Assembly: GCA_027578915.1 (NCBI GenBank)
Contig: JANBTT010000007.1
Location: 1 to 64,000 of the forward strand
From: Coemansia sp. RSA 1200
Lineage: Eukaryota; Kickxellomycota; Kickxellomycetes; Kickxellales; Kickxellaceae
Direction: 5' to 3'
Length of the DNA stretch: 64,000 nucleotides
Part shown: positions 1 through 9,725 of the stretch, one piece after another
Layout: the number at the start of each line of letters is the position of its first letter
Numbering within the stretch: position 1 is the first letter of the stretch
The notes under the pieces: generated by a model
Databases searched by the model: none
Told to the model about the DNA's origin: nothing
What the model saw: the letters and a program-made list of their open reading frames with translations, nothing else
Translations under genes and position numbers: made by a program

Positions 1-1700
1 AGAAGCCCTTCCATCAGTGACTCCCAGACATACTGAAGCTCGCCATCCGGAATCCCAACTGCGGTCGAATTGCGAATAGTCAAATATCCTGCATGTAGCG
101 CCAGCTTTAGAAATGCATCGGCGTTAAACTCTCCCGCAGCAAGCCGTGACAGCGAAAACTCAGCTGAGGGCAAGTGGACCACCGTCCTCGATGGCTGATC
201 GTTGAACGGATCCGTGTTCAGATAATCGCTGTACTCCGCCAATAGCCTGTTGGCGAGCTCGCAAAACTCGCTCGGATAGAGTTCCATCTGCGTCTCAATC
301 AACCCAGGAGAGCCCGTTTTGTCCCAGTAGTTGCAGGCGCGTGAACTGATGAGAGTAAGCACCTTCTCTTCGGACAATAGGCTTGAGGGCTGAACGTTCT
401 TGCCAAGCTCCTTGAGATAAAAACAGGTCGACCAGGGATTGTATTTCCCTCCGAACCTGTCGAAATGGTACCCGTTGTACCATTTCCTCATAGTACTCAC
501 GACGTCGTCGATATGGTCGCCAAACGCACTATTCACGCTGAGAGAGATCTCCGCCATTGATCGGACCTCTCTGGAGTTGAAGCCAAACGAATCGACAAGC
601 GCGTCGTTGCCGCCTCTTGAGTGAGGGAATCCACAGAGCGCAGCAGATGTCTTGATCTCGTCCCGGGTCGTGGGCACGAGAGTAACGTCGACGTAGTTAT
701 TCGCGCCTGACCCGAGATCTCCCAGCGAAATGGGAAATACGCCGACCATCAGGCCCTTTTCAAGTAAGCTATTGTCCTTGAACATGGCTCCAAACAAGCG
801 CTTAAGAACTTGAAGCGCTGTTTTCTGCAAGTCTGTCGGCCACCCTGACTGATATACAGTGATGAACGGAACGTCATACTCGTCCAGAAGCAGAATGTAG
901 GGAAGAGAGGAATGGCAATATACAAGCTCCGAAAAGGCCTCAAATATTTTTATAGGCAGGGTTGTTTTGCTCCGAATATTCTCTGGACTAAAATCAAATT
1001 GTTCGTATATGTCAGCAAAGTTGTCCAGCCTTTGCTTAGCTTTACTGGCATCCCTCGAAAGCTCGATATTGGATCTCTGGATATCGCGTGTCCACCCGTT
1101 AAAGGATTTTATAATCGCATTGGAAATCCCCATCAAAAAATCGTTGAAATCAGGGCCTTTGCAAGATGCAAACGAAATATAAACCACTGGGTGTTTGCAA
1201 AAGTGTCTCTCAAAGAATTGTGGATCATCGGCTTTCAAAAGCGAATCGTCGAAGAGCCACTCGCGCTTGCGTCTGCACTGCTGCACCATATCCAGTTCGC
1301 CAAGCCTATTACTGATAACGCTGTCCGGTATCTTTAGGATGTCCACGGACTCAAGCGACGAGCTAAAGAACAGCCTTATAATGTCAAGATTGTATGTTTT
1401 TCCGAAACGCCTGGGAAGATGGATACGCCCGACTTTGTCAATATACTCCCAAAACCCCTTGCATACAAGGGTTTTATCGACTTTGCAGATCTTCTGCTGG
1501 TTGCCGCCTTCATAACTTGCAAAATTCACCCCAATGGCAACGTAGCTTCCAGTGATCTTGACTGGCGAGCTGCTGTCGCGAAATGGAGTGTCGGGTCTGT
1601 TTCTGGGCGTCTGCAGCAGCATGATATCTTGGCGGGTTTGTCTACTGTTCTGACCTTCGTCGCCTGCAAGCGCAATTTCTTCATCGCTGTCGACATCCAT
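1..1700 (-). CDS. AAA-ATPase-like protein (PF09820 type), C-terminus cut by window edge
   Basis: Reading the minus strand from ATG 1700 gives an uninterrupted frame of about 566 codons that leaves the window without a stop. An in-frame TAA lies a few codons before the ATG, which fixes the start. Residues 97-102 (RRFGKT) look like the degenerate P-loop of the PF09820 'AAA-ATPase-like' family, residues 271-276 (LLDEYD) like its Walker B, and 407-413 (WYNGYHF) like the family's YNGY block followed by NPWS. In bacteria these ATPases usually carry a PD-(D/E)XK-like nuclease domain at the C-terminus; here that part would fall outside the window. The family is expanded in some zoosporic and zygomycete fungi. 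Substrate and role are unknown. It lies beside a retroelement tail, typical of a fast-evolving accessory patch. Confidence 0.8.
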   Translation of the reverse strand, partial: MDVDSDEEIALAGDEGQNSRQTRQDIMLLQTPRNRPDTPFRDSSSPVKITGSYVAIGVNFASYEGGNQQKICKVDKTLVCKGFWEYIDKVGRIHLPRRFGKTYNLDIIRLFFSSSLESVDILKIPDSVISNRLGELDMVQQCRRKREWLFDDSLLKADDPQFFERHFCKHPVVYISFASCKGPDFNDFLMGISNAIIKSFNGWTRDIQRSNIELSRDASKAKQRLDNFADIYEQFDFSPENIRSKTTLPIKIFEAFSELVYCHSSLPYILLLDEYDVPFITVYQSGWPTDLQKTALQVLKRLFGAMFKDNSLLEKGLMVGVFPISLGDLGSGANNYVDVTLVPTTRDEIKTSAALCGFPHSRGGNDALVDSFGFNSREVRSMAEISLSVNSAFGDHIDDVVSTMRKWYNGYHFDRFGGKYNPWSTCFYLKELGKNVQPSSLLSEEKVLTLISSRACNYWDKTGSPGLIETQMELYPSEFCELANRLLAEYSDYLNTDPFNDQPSRTVVHLPSAEFSLSRLAAGEFNADAFLKLALHAGYLTIRNSTAVGIPDGELQYVWESLMEGL

Positions 1701-2041
1701 TGCTTCTAAGTTGATTTAGGGGAAAGGCCCGTCTTACGCTGAAACAATAAAGTATATTATGAAAATAGGTAAGAACCAAAGTAACAAAGAGACAACCAGT
1801 TCGTTTGTGTGTTACCACCTTGCTTATAGGGAGAGAGAATAGATTTATTGGACGAAACGCTAAATGGTCAGAAATAAACAGCAAAACTGCAAAAATCATG
1901 ATGCAAAAGTGAAACCGCCAACTGCCCCTCATGGGCTTTATCATCTGACCTGTCGTCCTGTCGCCCAAAGGGCGTGGAATAGCTAGATTTTAACATCCAG
2001 CCCGGGTCCGGTAGTAGCTACAAATAAGTAGGCAGAGGTTG
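1701..2041. other. Intergenic stretch, probable 3' tail of retroelement
   Basis: No gene is seen. The half nearest 2041 follows directly after the RNase H frame of the retroelement and probably is its 3' untranslated tail; it contains a GC-rich short inverted segment around 1925-1975. The part near 1701-1900 is AT-rich and would hold the promoter of the AAA-like gene. Confidence 0.4.
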
Positions 2042-3631
2042 TCAGGCCCGACAAACCGGTCGGTTGAAGAGTGCCCTATTTGTGGCAAGGTGGCAGTGTC
2101 TCATCTCCATCTTGCGGCCTTTCGTTGTACGCGGCCATCTTGGTATTCCGTCGTTCTCGTCGGCTCGTGGATTCGGCGAGAGAGATACTGCATGTTTCGG
2201 TCGCTTCATGGCCCTGCGACGCTGTTCTGGCGTCATTGAAGAAGTGGATTCACGATCTATCTGGGCTCCATTGCGAAGCTTGAACTTCCTGTAGCACTGG
2301 GCTTGTAACTCTGCTGCGCATAGTGCTAGCTGTTTTTCCTGTTGTGTTGATAGCCGTTTTGTTTCTTCAATGTATCGCTTGTCATTGATCTCCTTCTGCT
2401 GTTTCCTTAACTCTAGTGCTGTCCGTTCGTCCTGGTGTTCGATGTCTTGGAGATGTTTGGCCTTCTCTGCCACTTCATCTGTCATCCTTGGGAACACTCC
2501 ACCTGTGTGCAGGGTTTCCGTTACCAGCTCAGCCAGCGGTTGCCACAGATCTTGGCTGTACTCTTTGCTGGTGGTCTCTGGTATTGGGTGGTGTTCGCAA
2601 GTAAACATGTGTCCTTGCGTCTCCAACTCTCTGCAGTTTGAGAACGGACATTCTCTCATCTCAGCTTCCGGGTAGGCTTCATGATACCATGCCCACTGTC
2701 GGTTAGCTGCAGGTAGCGTTCGGTAGAGCATTTTCAATGTGAATGAGCGCTGGGATGGGTCATGTTGGTTAGTGATCCGCCATGCATTTTTGGTGTGTCT
2801 CTGACCATCTCTATCTATCGCCATGTTCATAGCGCGGAGCATTATGTTTATGGAGTCAGATGAAATGGTTGTTTCTGTTGTCACCGTTTCTGCTATTGCT
2901 GTTGCTGCAATTGATGCTGTCGTTTCTGCTGTTTCAGCTATATTCGCTGTGGCAGGCTTGATAGCAACATGTTCATCTATGTGTGCTATAGCAATTTGCT
3001 GACAGAGCACTTTGTCCATCCATGCCTCATCTTGCAGGCGGCAAAGGCGGCGTGGTTGACAGGGGGAAATCTTGTCGTCTATCAAGAGCCAGTACTTTTT
3101 GCCTGTTGGTTGCCAGCCAAGTTCTAGCGACCATAGCTCTTTGTACCTGTGTGCCTCCTTGGCGGCCCTATCTGCCTTTTCATTTTGTGTGTTTCCTGTG
3201 TGCGCCTTAACCCATTGAATAGACAACGGTTCCTTGCGTTCTTGAAACCACTGCCGTGTGATGCGTCCTAGGTACCCCTGGTTGGACTTGGTGATTGAAT
3301 CTCGAACATCGTCCTTGTCAGCGAGTATCCTAGCTATCCCTATGGCTGCTCGAGAATCGCAGAAGACGCTTGCTGTTTTATCTGTCGGAATCAATGCCGC
3401 AGCCAAGGCCAGCACCATGAGCTCGCCTGTGGTGGAGGAAACATTTCCATCCAGCGTTCTGCTGGCCCAGACATATTCGACAGTGCAGTTTGCATTAAGT
3501 ATACATTTGACGATTGCTGCAAATGTCATGCTAGGTCGGCCATCTATTGTTGCCAGCGATCCGTCTGTATGAATTTCAATCTTCTGACTTTGTTCAAGGA
3601 CTGTCCGAATCGCTGGCGTTAGGAATCGTGC
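2042..3631 (-). pseudogene. RNase H domain and C-terminal zinc motif of LINE ORF2
   Basis: The open frame on the minus strand includes IHTDGS just upstream of the first ATG (3529), which is the first catalytic aspartate block of type 1 RNase H. It continues with TTGELMVLA (catalytic Glu), CDSRAAIG (catalytic Asp) and VKAHTGNTQNEKAD (the final His/Asp block). Further on, CPFSNCRELETQGHMFTC matches the cysteine/histidine motif found at the C-terminus of many LINE ORF2 proteins. All RNase H catalytic residues are present, so this domain decayed recently, but with the upstream frame break the element is unlikely to move by itself. The ATG at 3529 is internal to the domain and is not a genuine start. 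Confidence 0.7.
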
Positions 3632-3896
3632 TCAGCTTTTCACGCTCATATGGGGTATTATTTGAATGTATCGGTGGGAGCATAACATTCCAGATAATAT
3701 CTCGCACTCTCTTGTTTCTGCTCTCCTCCTCTGGGCGCCGGAGACTGAATGCATCATCCGTAGAGTTGCGTATGAGCCTGTGGGCTGTGCTGTTGCTGTT
3801 GCCATATGCCACCATGTACCTCGGAATATTCTGGCCCTGTAGGTGCTGCGGGCAGTCGCGAGCAAGAGCATGGTTTGTTCCTACCGTATCTGTCAT
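2042..3896 (-). mobile_element. Degenerate non-LTR (LINE, I/Tad-like) retrotransposon 3' part
   Basis: The minus strand carries the C-terminal part of a LINE-type ORF2: a linker resembling the segment between reverse transcriptase and RNase H (about 3594-3896), then an RNase H domain and a CCHC/H-like cysteine motif. The linker and RNase H lie in different frames, and the RNase H frame is closed upstream by a TGA at 3632-3634. No reverse transcriptase palm motif or endonuclease is recognisable upstream, so the copy looks 5'-truncated, as is usual for LINE insertions. No target-site duplication or clear poly-A tail was identified. Confidence 0.65.
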
Positions 3897-4258
3897 TGGC
3901 TGGTTCTAGCTGTGTGCGGTGTCCGAATGGAAAGCCTTCGGTGTGCCAGCCTGTGTGCAAGATGCACTAATATTACTGGTTCTAGACGTGGTCAATGTTT
4001 CAGTAACCACCGAACTGGTATGACGTGTTCGTTGGTGCAACGATGACTTTCCATTTATCTTACTTGCCCACTTCTCCCACAAGATGCACATTGGTGCCCC
4101 ATCTGTGTGAGGTAGAGTGAAGAGGAGGAGGTTTGTGAGAGATGATAAATACACCCTTTTCTTTATTTGTTTCGCACTCTACACATTTTGTGAACATAAA
4201 GAGTATCAATATTTGTATTCGAAAAAGTCAAATAATCATTGTAATTTTTACGCAGACG
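3897..4258. promoter_or_regulatory. Upstream region of RIC8
   Basis: No gene is supported. The first 240 bases may be further decayed retroelement sequence. The last 120 bases are AT-rich and pyrimidine-rich and probably contain the RIC8 transcription start. An in-frame ATG at 4142 exists but would add 39 residues with no resemblance to the family. Confidence 0.35.
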
Positions 4259-6013
4259 ATGAAAATAGGCGATGCGAAAGACTACTTTGCTCTTGTGGAA
4301 GACAGCGCAGAGTCCGGAGACAAGCTGAGCCTCTCCGATATTGAGGATGGGCTTGCGCTTGTCGCCAACAGTCTTCCACTGTATCTGGGTGAAAGATCGC
4401 GCTATACATCGGTTATTCTGCAACGGTTTGTGTACACCAGCGAGGATCGGTGCTCCACAAAGGCATGTTTTTTGGCGCTAAGCATCGTGAAGGCGTTTGG
4501 GCGTCTGATAGACAGTGCCAGCGATGAGCTTGTTACCGAAAAGGCCATACACGAGCTCTTGCAGTTTGCTCTTTCTCTGATAAAAGCAGCATCAGACAAC
4601 GAGAACCAGAGCAGTGGCACCAGCAGCAGCAGAAGTCAGGGCAACGACCTGAGCGATGGGATGGACGCTTGCAACGAGGCGCTTACATGTGTGGCAAACG
4701 CAATGCTTCTTCAACCCGCCAGCAGAGAGTATGCGGGCAAGAGCCAGGGATTCGAGGCGCTGACAGAGATCCTTGGCATGCTATCCGACGCAGATGCGAC
4801 TACCGCATTTCTCTGCGGCCGATGCCTGCTCTTCTCGCTCATATCTGAGGAGGCTGCTAAACACTGCGTGGAGAAGCTTGGCCTGCAGTCAGTGCTTGCG
4901 CGAGTAATTTCGATGCTTGTGGACAACAGCCGTGATAACGCAGATTCTTCCAACCGCTTCACTCCAAATCAAGCGACAGCCGAGCTGCTCAAAGCCGCAA
5001 TGAGCCTTTGTGTATATTTCCAGCGTGGGATCCACGGCAGCCAGATACCAGCCCAAAGCGACATGAGGGACGACTCTCTTCCTCCAGAAAACGCGGTGGA
5101 CTTTGCGGAGCTTCTAAGCGTGGTTCTAAAGCTGCTTCGCGTTCTTGAACCAAGCAGCGGCCATCTAGCCGATTCTGCCAAGCAGGCCGTCAGCATCGCC
5201 CTCAACTTTCCTACGCTGCATCCAGATCCGATAAAAGCCATTTGGTTTCCTCCCAATGACAGATGGATCAATGTTGATTGCATAGTTGAACTTTTTAAAT
5301 CTACTATTGGCCATATATTTAGCAAGGCATCACTGGCATCGTCCTCGTCAGCGTCCGAGACCACACAGACCGACAGCACAAGAAACAGCGCCCTGCTGTG
5401 TGCATCAGAAGCCTATCAGAACGAACTTACTCCGTTGACGCTTGTACTGGTGCGACTAATGACGGAACACCAGGATGCAAGACTACGCGTGTTCCATCAA
5501 GTGTACCCACCAAACGTAGAAATCGACTACACGCTGCTTCCCGAGGACCGGCCAGGACTAGCATCGCAGGTCGTGCGGCTGATGCGGGTGCCGCAAGGCG
5601 GGATGCTCCAGGGAGCCATGGGCGATTTCCTTCTGACTGTTCTTGGCCAAGACATAAAGCAGTTTATCATGGCTGTTGGCTATGGAAACGCAGCAGGATT
5701 CATGCTGGCGCGCGGGATAGAGATGCCCAAGGATGCGCTGGACTACGCCAAGGGCGTGGTAAGCGAAAACGACCAGATGGTGGATCCGGTCACCGGAAGG
5801 AACCTGAATCAGACCGATATCGACAAGGAGCTGGCCGGCATGACCGACGAGGAAAAGGAGCGCGAAGCTGAACGCTTGTTTGTTCTTTTCGAGCGTCTGA
5901 ACAAAACGGGAATTATCAAGACGACAAACCCGGTTCGTGCTGCTGCGGAGAGCGGACGGTTTAAGGAGCTCTCGGACTCGCCTAGCAAAGATGGAGGAGA
6001 AGAAAGCGACTAG
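4259..6013 (+). CDS. RIC8: Synembryn/Ric-8, chaperone and exchange factor for G-alpha
   Basis: A 584-residue intronless protein. It is an all-helical armadillo-like protein of the Ric8/synembryn family (PF10165), which folds and activates heterotrimeric G-alpha subunits in the cytosol and at the plasma membrane. The most telling segment is VGYGNAAGFMLARGI near the C-terminal third, the family hallmark 'GYGNAAG'. It is preceded by LLPEDRPG...VVRLMRVP, which matches the conserved block before it. The acidic tail is also typical. I chose ATG 4259 (MKIGDAKDY) because the upstream in-frame ATG (4142) adds a hydrophobic, unalignable leader. In filamentous fungi RIC8 acts with GNA1/GNA3 in growth and conidiation. 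It ends convergently with CDC37. Confidence 0.88.
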   Translation: MKIGDAKDYFALVEDSAESGDKLSLSDIEDGLALVANSLPLYLGERSRYTSVILQRFVYTSEDRCSTKACFLALSIVKAFGRLIDSASDELVTEKAIHELLQFALSLIKAASDNENQSSGTSSSRSQGNDLSDGMDACNEALTCVANAMLLQPASREYAGKSQGFEALTEILGMLSDADATTAFLCGRCLLFSLISEEAAKHCVEKLGLQSVLARVISMLVDNSRDNADSSNRFTPNQATAELLKAAMSLCVYFQRGIHGSQIPAQSDMRDDSLPPENAVDFAELLSVVLKLLRVLEPSSGHLADSAKQAVSIALNFPTLHPDPIKAIWFPPNDRWINVDCIVELFKSTIGHIFSKASLASSSSASETTQTDSTRNSALLCASEAYQNELTPLTLVLVRLMTEHQDARLRVFHQVYPPNVEIDYTLLPEDRPGLASQVVRLMRVPQGGMLQGAMGDFLLTVLGQDIKQFIMAVGYGNAAGFMLARGIEMPKDALDYAKGVVSENDQMVDPVTGRNLNQTDIDKELAGMTDEEKEREAERLFVLFERLNKTGIIKTTNPVRAAAESGRFKELSDSPSKDGGEESD

Positions 6014-6180
6014 CACACACCATATATCATTAGTGCATTGCACAGAATAGGGCCTTTTTTTTATCTTGTTTATTCTAAAAAAACCAAATATTAAAATAAT
6101 GAGAAAAACACCAAGCTGACCTGAAATGTACTGGGCGTATTCAATGCCGTAGCATAGTCACACATAAGCATGCCAAACCG

Positions 6181-7605
6181 CTATTGTTGCTGGTTCTGCT
6201 GTTCGTTTGGATCAACGATAACCTCTCCATCAATTCCCAGAAAGCCGCCTTCGCCACAAACAGCCAGAATGCGCTCTGCTTCGGAACCCGGAGTCACCGC
6301 AAGAACCTTGTTGATTGCCTCAATGGTGCCCTCCTTCAGTGCGTTTCTAAAGCTCTCAGGCAGCTGGTGGAACAACTCGATCCGCGCCTTCTCCTCCTGA
6401 CTGTCGCTGGACTCGTCAGGAACCGATATTCTGATCGGGGCATTTGGGTCGTCGCACTGGAGCTGGATAGACTCGACCTCCGGCTCATCGCTATCTTGGT
6501 CGCCACCCTCGCTTCGAATAACCTTGCATCTCTCCTCGATGTGCTTGTAACGAGAATTGACATCGGCCTCAAACATCTCTTGCGGCTTTCCTTTGGGACC
6601 AATGCGGCCGAAAAACGCATTCACTCCGGACGAACCCATCTGGAGAATGTACGTAAGGATAAGCGACTGGCGCACGTACTGCTTGGAAAGCTTTTTATTC
6701 CCAGCCAGCTCCAGCGTAAACGCGTGCCCCAGAATCTGGTCTGATTTTGCACCGCTCACAACCGACAGGTTCTTGAGAATAAAGTCCCTAGATTCAGACA
6801 TGCTTCCAATGCTTGCAAACCTCTTTGCGTCGGCATCCAGCCTCAGATCGCCATTCTCATCAATGTCGTCGTTGGTGTCGGCAGCACCGGAGACGGCCGA
6901 AGATGACTTTGCTTCGAAATTGCCAGCGCTTCCCGGGTTGAGAATCTCGTCAGTAGTCACCGTCTGCGTCTCCTTGGCCACAGGCTTCTTGGTAGCACCC
7001 ACATTGCTGACAATGGACCGGTTAAAGCCCTCATGTGTAATCGATTCGGGATTAATATGCTGTGCCATCTCGCGGTCAACATCAACAAGATCCTTTTCTG
7101 CATCCCGCAGGTTCGCGGTGAGCTTATCAATATGCGAATTGAGCTGAGCAACGTATGCGCTGCGCTTTTCTTCGGCAGACGCAAGGGTCGCAGCGTCCTT
7201 GAGCAGGTCGTCACTGATGCGCGCCTTGAGAGCAGCCATCATCTCCTCATCCGACGGCTGTGCGAGTCCCTCCTGGCCGTCCTTGGCAACAGCCGCATCG
7301 CGCTTCTCCTTGTACTCGCGTGCAATCTGTACGTCCTTTTCCCACTCTCCAGCAATCTGGGCCATCGTTTCCTCGTCGGCACCAGCAACCCGATCCCTAA
7401 GCCCGGTTACACGCTCGATGAGATCCTTGTTCATCGATATCAGCGCCTCGTTCCTTTCCTTCCTTACGCGCCGGTTCTCGCGCTCCTCGCGGATCTTCCG
7501 CTGGCGCAGCCGCAGAAACGTGCCGCGCTCAATGTTTGGATGGATCTCGACGTCAGAGTCGTCAGAGAGCTCCAGATTGTCCCATTTGCTGTAGTCAAGC
7601 GGCAT
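6181..7605 (-). CDS. CDC37: Hsp90 co-chaperone Cdc37
   Basis: A 474-residue intronless protein starting MPLDYSKWDNLELSDDSD. This is the conserved N-terminal kinase-binding tip of Cdc37, including the CK2-phosphorylated serine (Ser14 here, Ser13 in human) and the following HPNIE. The N-terminal coiled coil (about residues 25-200) is followed by a linker and the central Hsp90-binding domain (about 280-420, with NAFFGRIGP). A short C-terminal Gln-rich tail closes the protein. Cdc37 recruits client kinases to Hsp90 in the cytosol and is essential in yeasts. The start is the first ATG of the frame and aligns exactly with the family. Confidence 0.95.
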   Translation of the reverse strand: MPLDYSKWDNLELSDDSDVEIHPNIERGTFLRLRQRKIREERENRRVRKERNEALISMNKDLIERVTGLRDRVAGADEETMAQIAGEWEKDVQIAREYKEKRDAAVAKDGQEGLAQPSDEEMMAALKARISDDLLKDAATLASAEEKRSAYVAQLNSHIDKLTANLRDAEKDLVDVDREMAQHINPESITHEGFNRSIVSNVGATKKPVAKETQTVTTDEILNPGSAGNFEAKSSSAVSGAADTNDDIDENGDLRLDADAKRFASIGSMSESRDFILKNLSVVSGAKSDQILGHAFTLELAGNKKLSKQYVRQSLILTYILQMGSSGVNAFFGRIGPKGKPQEMFEADVNSRYKHIEERCKVIRSEGGDQDSDEPEVESIQLQCDDPNAPIRISVPDESSDSQEEKARIELFHQLPESFRNALKEGTIEAINKVLAVTPGSEAERILAVCGEGGFLGIDGEVIVDPNEQQNQQQ

Positions 7606-9725
7606 TCTGCAATGGAGTCAATGTGAATGGTAGAAGAAAAATGATTAGTTATAAGAGAAGTAAACAATCACAGCAAGCAGTGCTAGAGGCTTCTAGAAAA
7701 GAGAAAGATGGAGAACGATCAGCAACAAGCGGCTGGAAAACAAAGAAGTGAAAACTCGAAACTCACCATTTGTTTTTCTATGATGCATTGGCCATTATTG
7801 ATTGACGCAAGCAGGAGTAGGGGATAGGGCCAAATTGTGAACCCTGCTTGCTGCATGCGTTGTATTTTTTTTGGTTAACTGGGCCACAAGCTTTTGGACA
7901 AATGCTAAGAGACCTCCTAGCTAAACAGAGCATATCTGAGACTATGTGGACCGTCTCTTTTATCCGCTTGTAGCATATTGCTTGGATCTGCTGCCATTTG
8001 AGCCAGTGTATCCCGCAGACCGAATGAACGAGAGACCATTGCGGCTTCACTTTATCTAATTTTCTGTGTTTCTCAAGTCTTGGCTTGCAGAAGAAATGAG
8101 GTGATGCTGCATTGAGTGAGTGAGTGAGTGAGTGGGGGGAGGCTTTTGGGCTCAGAAAGTCCTTTTCTTTATAAACATTCAATAGTCTTCGACATATAAT
8201 CTGTTGTCACTGATGCTCTTCTCCATGGAATAACGTCAGATGCGATAATGGTCTTTCTATAATCTTATTCACATATCCTTTCTCTTGTTGGCGTCGAGTT
8301 CTCTTATTCCCAAAAAGACATTGTGTCCATAGCTCAATATTTCTATTGAGGATTCGGAAGAGAAGACAAGGCCCAGAATTCCTTTCTCACCTCCTTCCAC
8401 TCCCGCTCCCCCAAACTCTTGGCCGTTACGTCGTTTTGAGACAAAGACTATTTTTTTACTGTTGCTGTGTGGTTGGGTCAGGTCACGCTGCCGTTGCAGA
8501 AGAGTGTGGAAAAGAAAAGCGGAATAAAAAAAGGACAAGACTAAGTTTCACAGGAACCAAATTTTTTTATTACTTCTTTTTCTCTATTCTATTTTCCTTT
8601 CCAAACATTTATTTATTTTATTTATTATTTTCTATACTTTTTCTCCCATTTATTCTCTCACTGACTAGAGCTATCTAACGATAATGATTGTTGTGCTGTT
8701 TGTTGTCACCATATCGGTCGTGGCCATCACGGCAGGAACGCTTGTCAAGGTTGCAACCATCGGCTAAACTGTCTATGACAAGCAAGAGACATGTAACGTG
8801 TTTTTTCTTCTTCTTTCTCTCAGTGCGAGGAAGAGTATCATACGACTTGCCATTAGGTCAGGAACAAAGCTGGGCTTACGTTTCTCATGTGCCACACACA
8901 AGCAAGCACGCTATGGGGGAGATGAGTGGAGAAAGCGATATTTTCTCGCCAGAAACCGCAACCACAACCAAGTCCTGGGTTTATGCTGTTTATTTCATGT
9001 TTATTAGTGTATATTTCCCCTTTTCAGCTTTGTTTATCAGATAAAGCCATTTAAACGCAACAAGGATTTATCATTTTTATAAAGTTTTACTTTTACGGCA
9101 AATAAAGAGTGTGTTGCCTCCATATTTTCAGCATATGAAGGGCGCTTTTTAATTTTACTATTTTGTGTTGTAATTAAAGCAGGTTTTTGTTCTTTCACTT
9201 TTGTTACCCAGGTGCAAATCTAATCCCTTCTTTTTCTTGGAGCCGTGGATTCAGGCGCGGGGATTGCAGTCAAACCCCCCAAGGAGCCAAGTGATCTGTA
9301 TTCACTGGCTCTATTCTTGGATCTGCCACACTCGCAAACACTGCAGCTTCTTCCTTTTCCCATTCTGCATGCTCACACTCTCGTTCACAAGCCACATTTG
9401 GGAAGCACCCAGACGGGAAAAAAGTTATCATTGTGACACGGATATCTGAATAGAAAAAGATTTGTGCTGTCGCTTGTTGAACATTGCTTGCCAGTCCGCA
9501 TTAGGGTCTGTGTATTTGTGTTTTTGTTCAGCTCATACTCTGCTTTTGTCATATCGTACTCTTTTCTTCACGGTTTAGTTGTGTTGCTATTATTCAGTCT
9601 TTGTTTTTCTTGTACAAAGGGGGTTTTCTCTTCTGTTCCCTTCCATTTACCTACAGACACCGGACCCAAGGCAGCACAGGGACCATATTTTGCTTCTTTA
9701 TCCTCTTCCCCCACATTACTAAGCG
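7606..9725. other. Intergenic, CDC37 promoter and methyltransferase-gene upstream region
   Basis: About 2.1 kb without a supportable gene. It must contain the CDC37 promoter (left side) and the promoter of the methyltransferase fusion gene (right side). Strong T-rich tracts at about 8560-8650 and 9530-9640 look like core-promoter or 5'-UTR pyrimidine tracts, as seen before other genes of this window. ATG 8684 opens a 27-codon hydrophobic frame that I could not extend by splicing. A GAGT microsatellite lies at 8114-8134. Confidence 0.4.
8114..8134. repeat. (GAGT)n microsatellite
   Basis: Five perfect tandem units of the tetranucleotide GAGT (TGAG on shifted phase) in intergenic DNA, followed by a run of G. 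Confidence 0.9.

Noticed and set aside
4142..4258. Upstream in-frame ATG of RIC8
   Set aside because: Adds 39 hydrophobic residues without family similarity; ATG 4259 aligns better.
7778..8182. Minus-strand ORF of 134 codons
   Set aside because: Overlaps a GAGT microsatellite, odd composition, no recognisable motif; probably intergenic.
8684..8767. 27-codon hydrophobic ORF with promoter-like T-rich leader
   Set aside because: Tried splicing to downstream frames (acceptor near 8821), but phase and stops do not allow a convincing extension, and no known small membrane protein matched.
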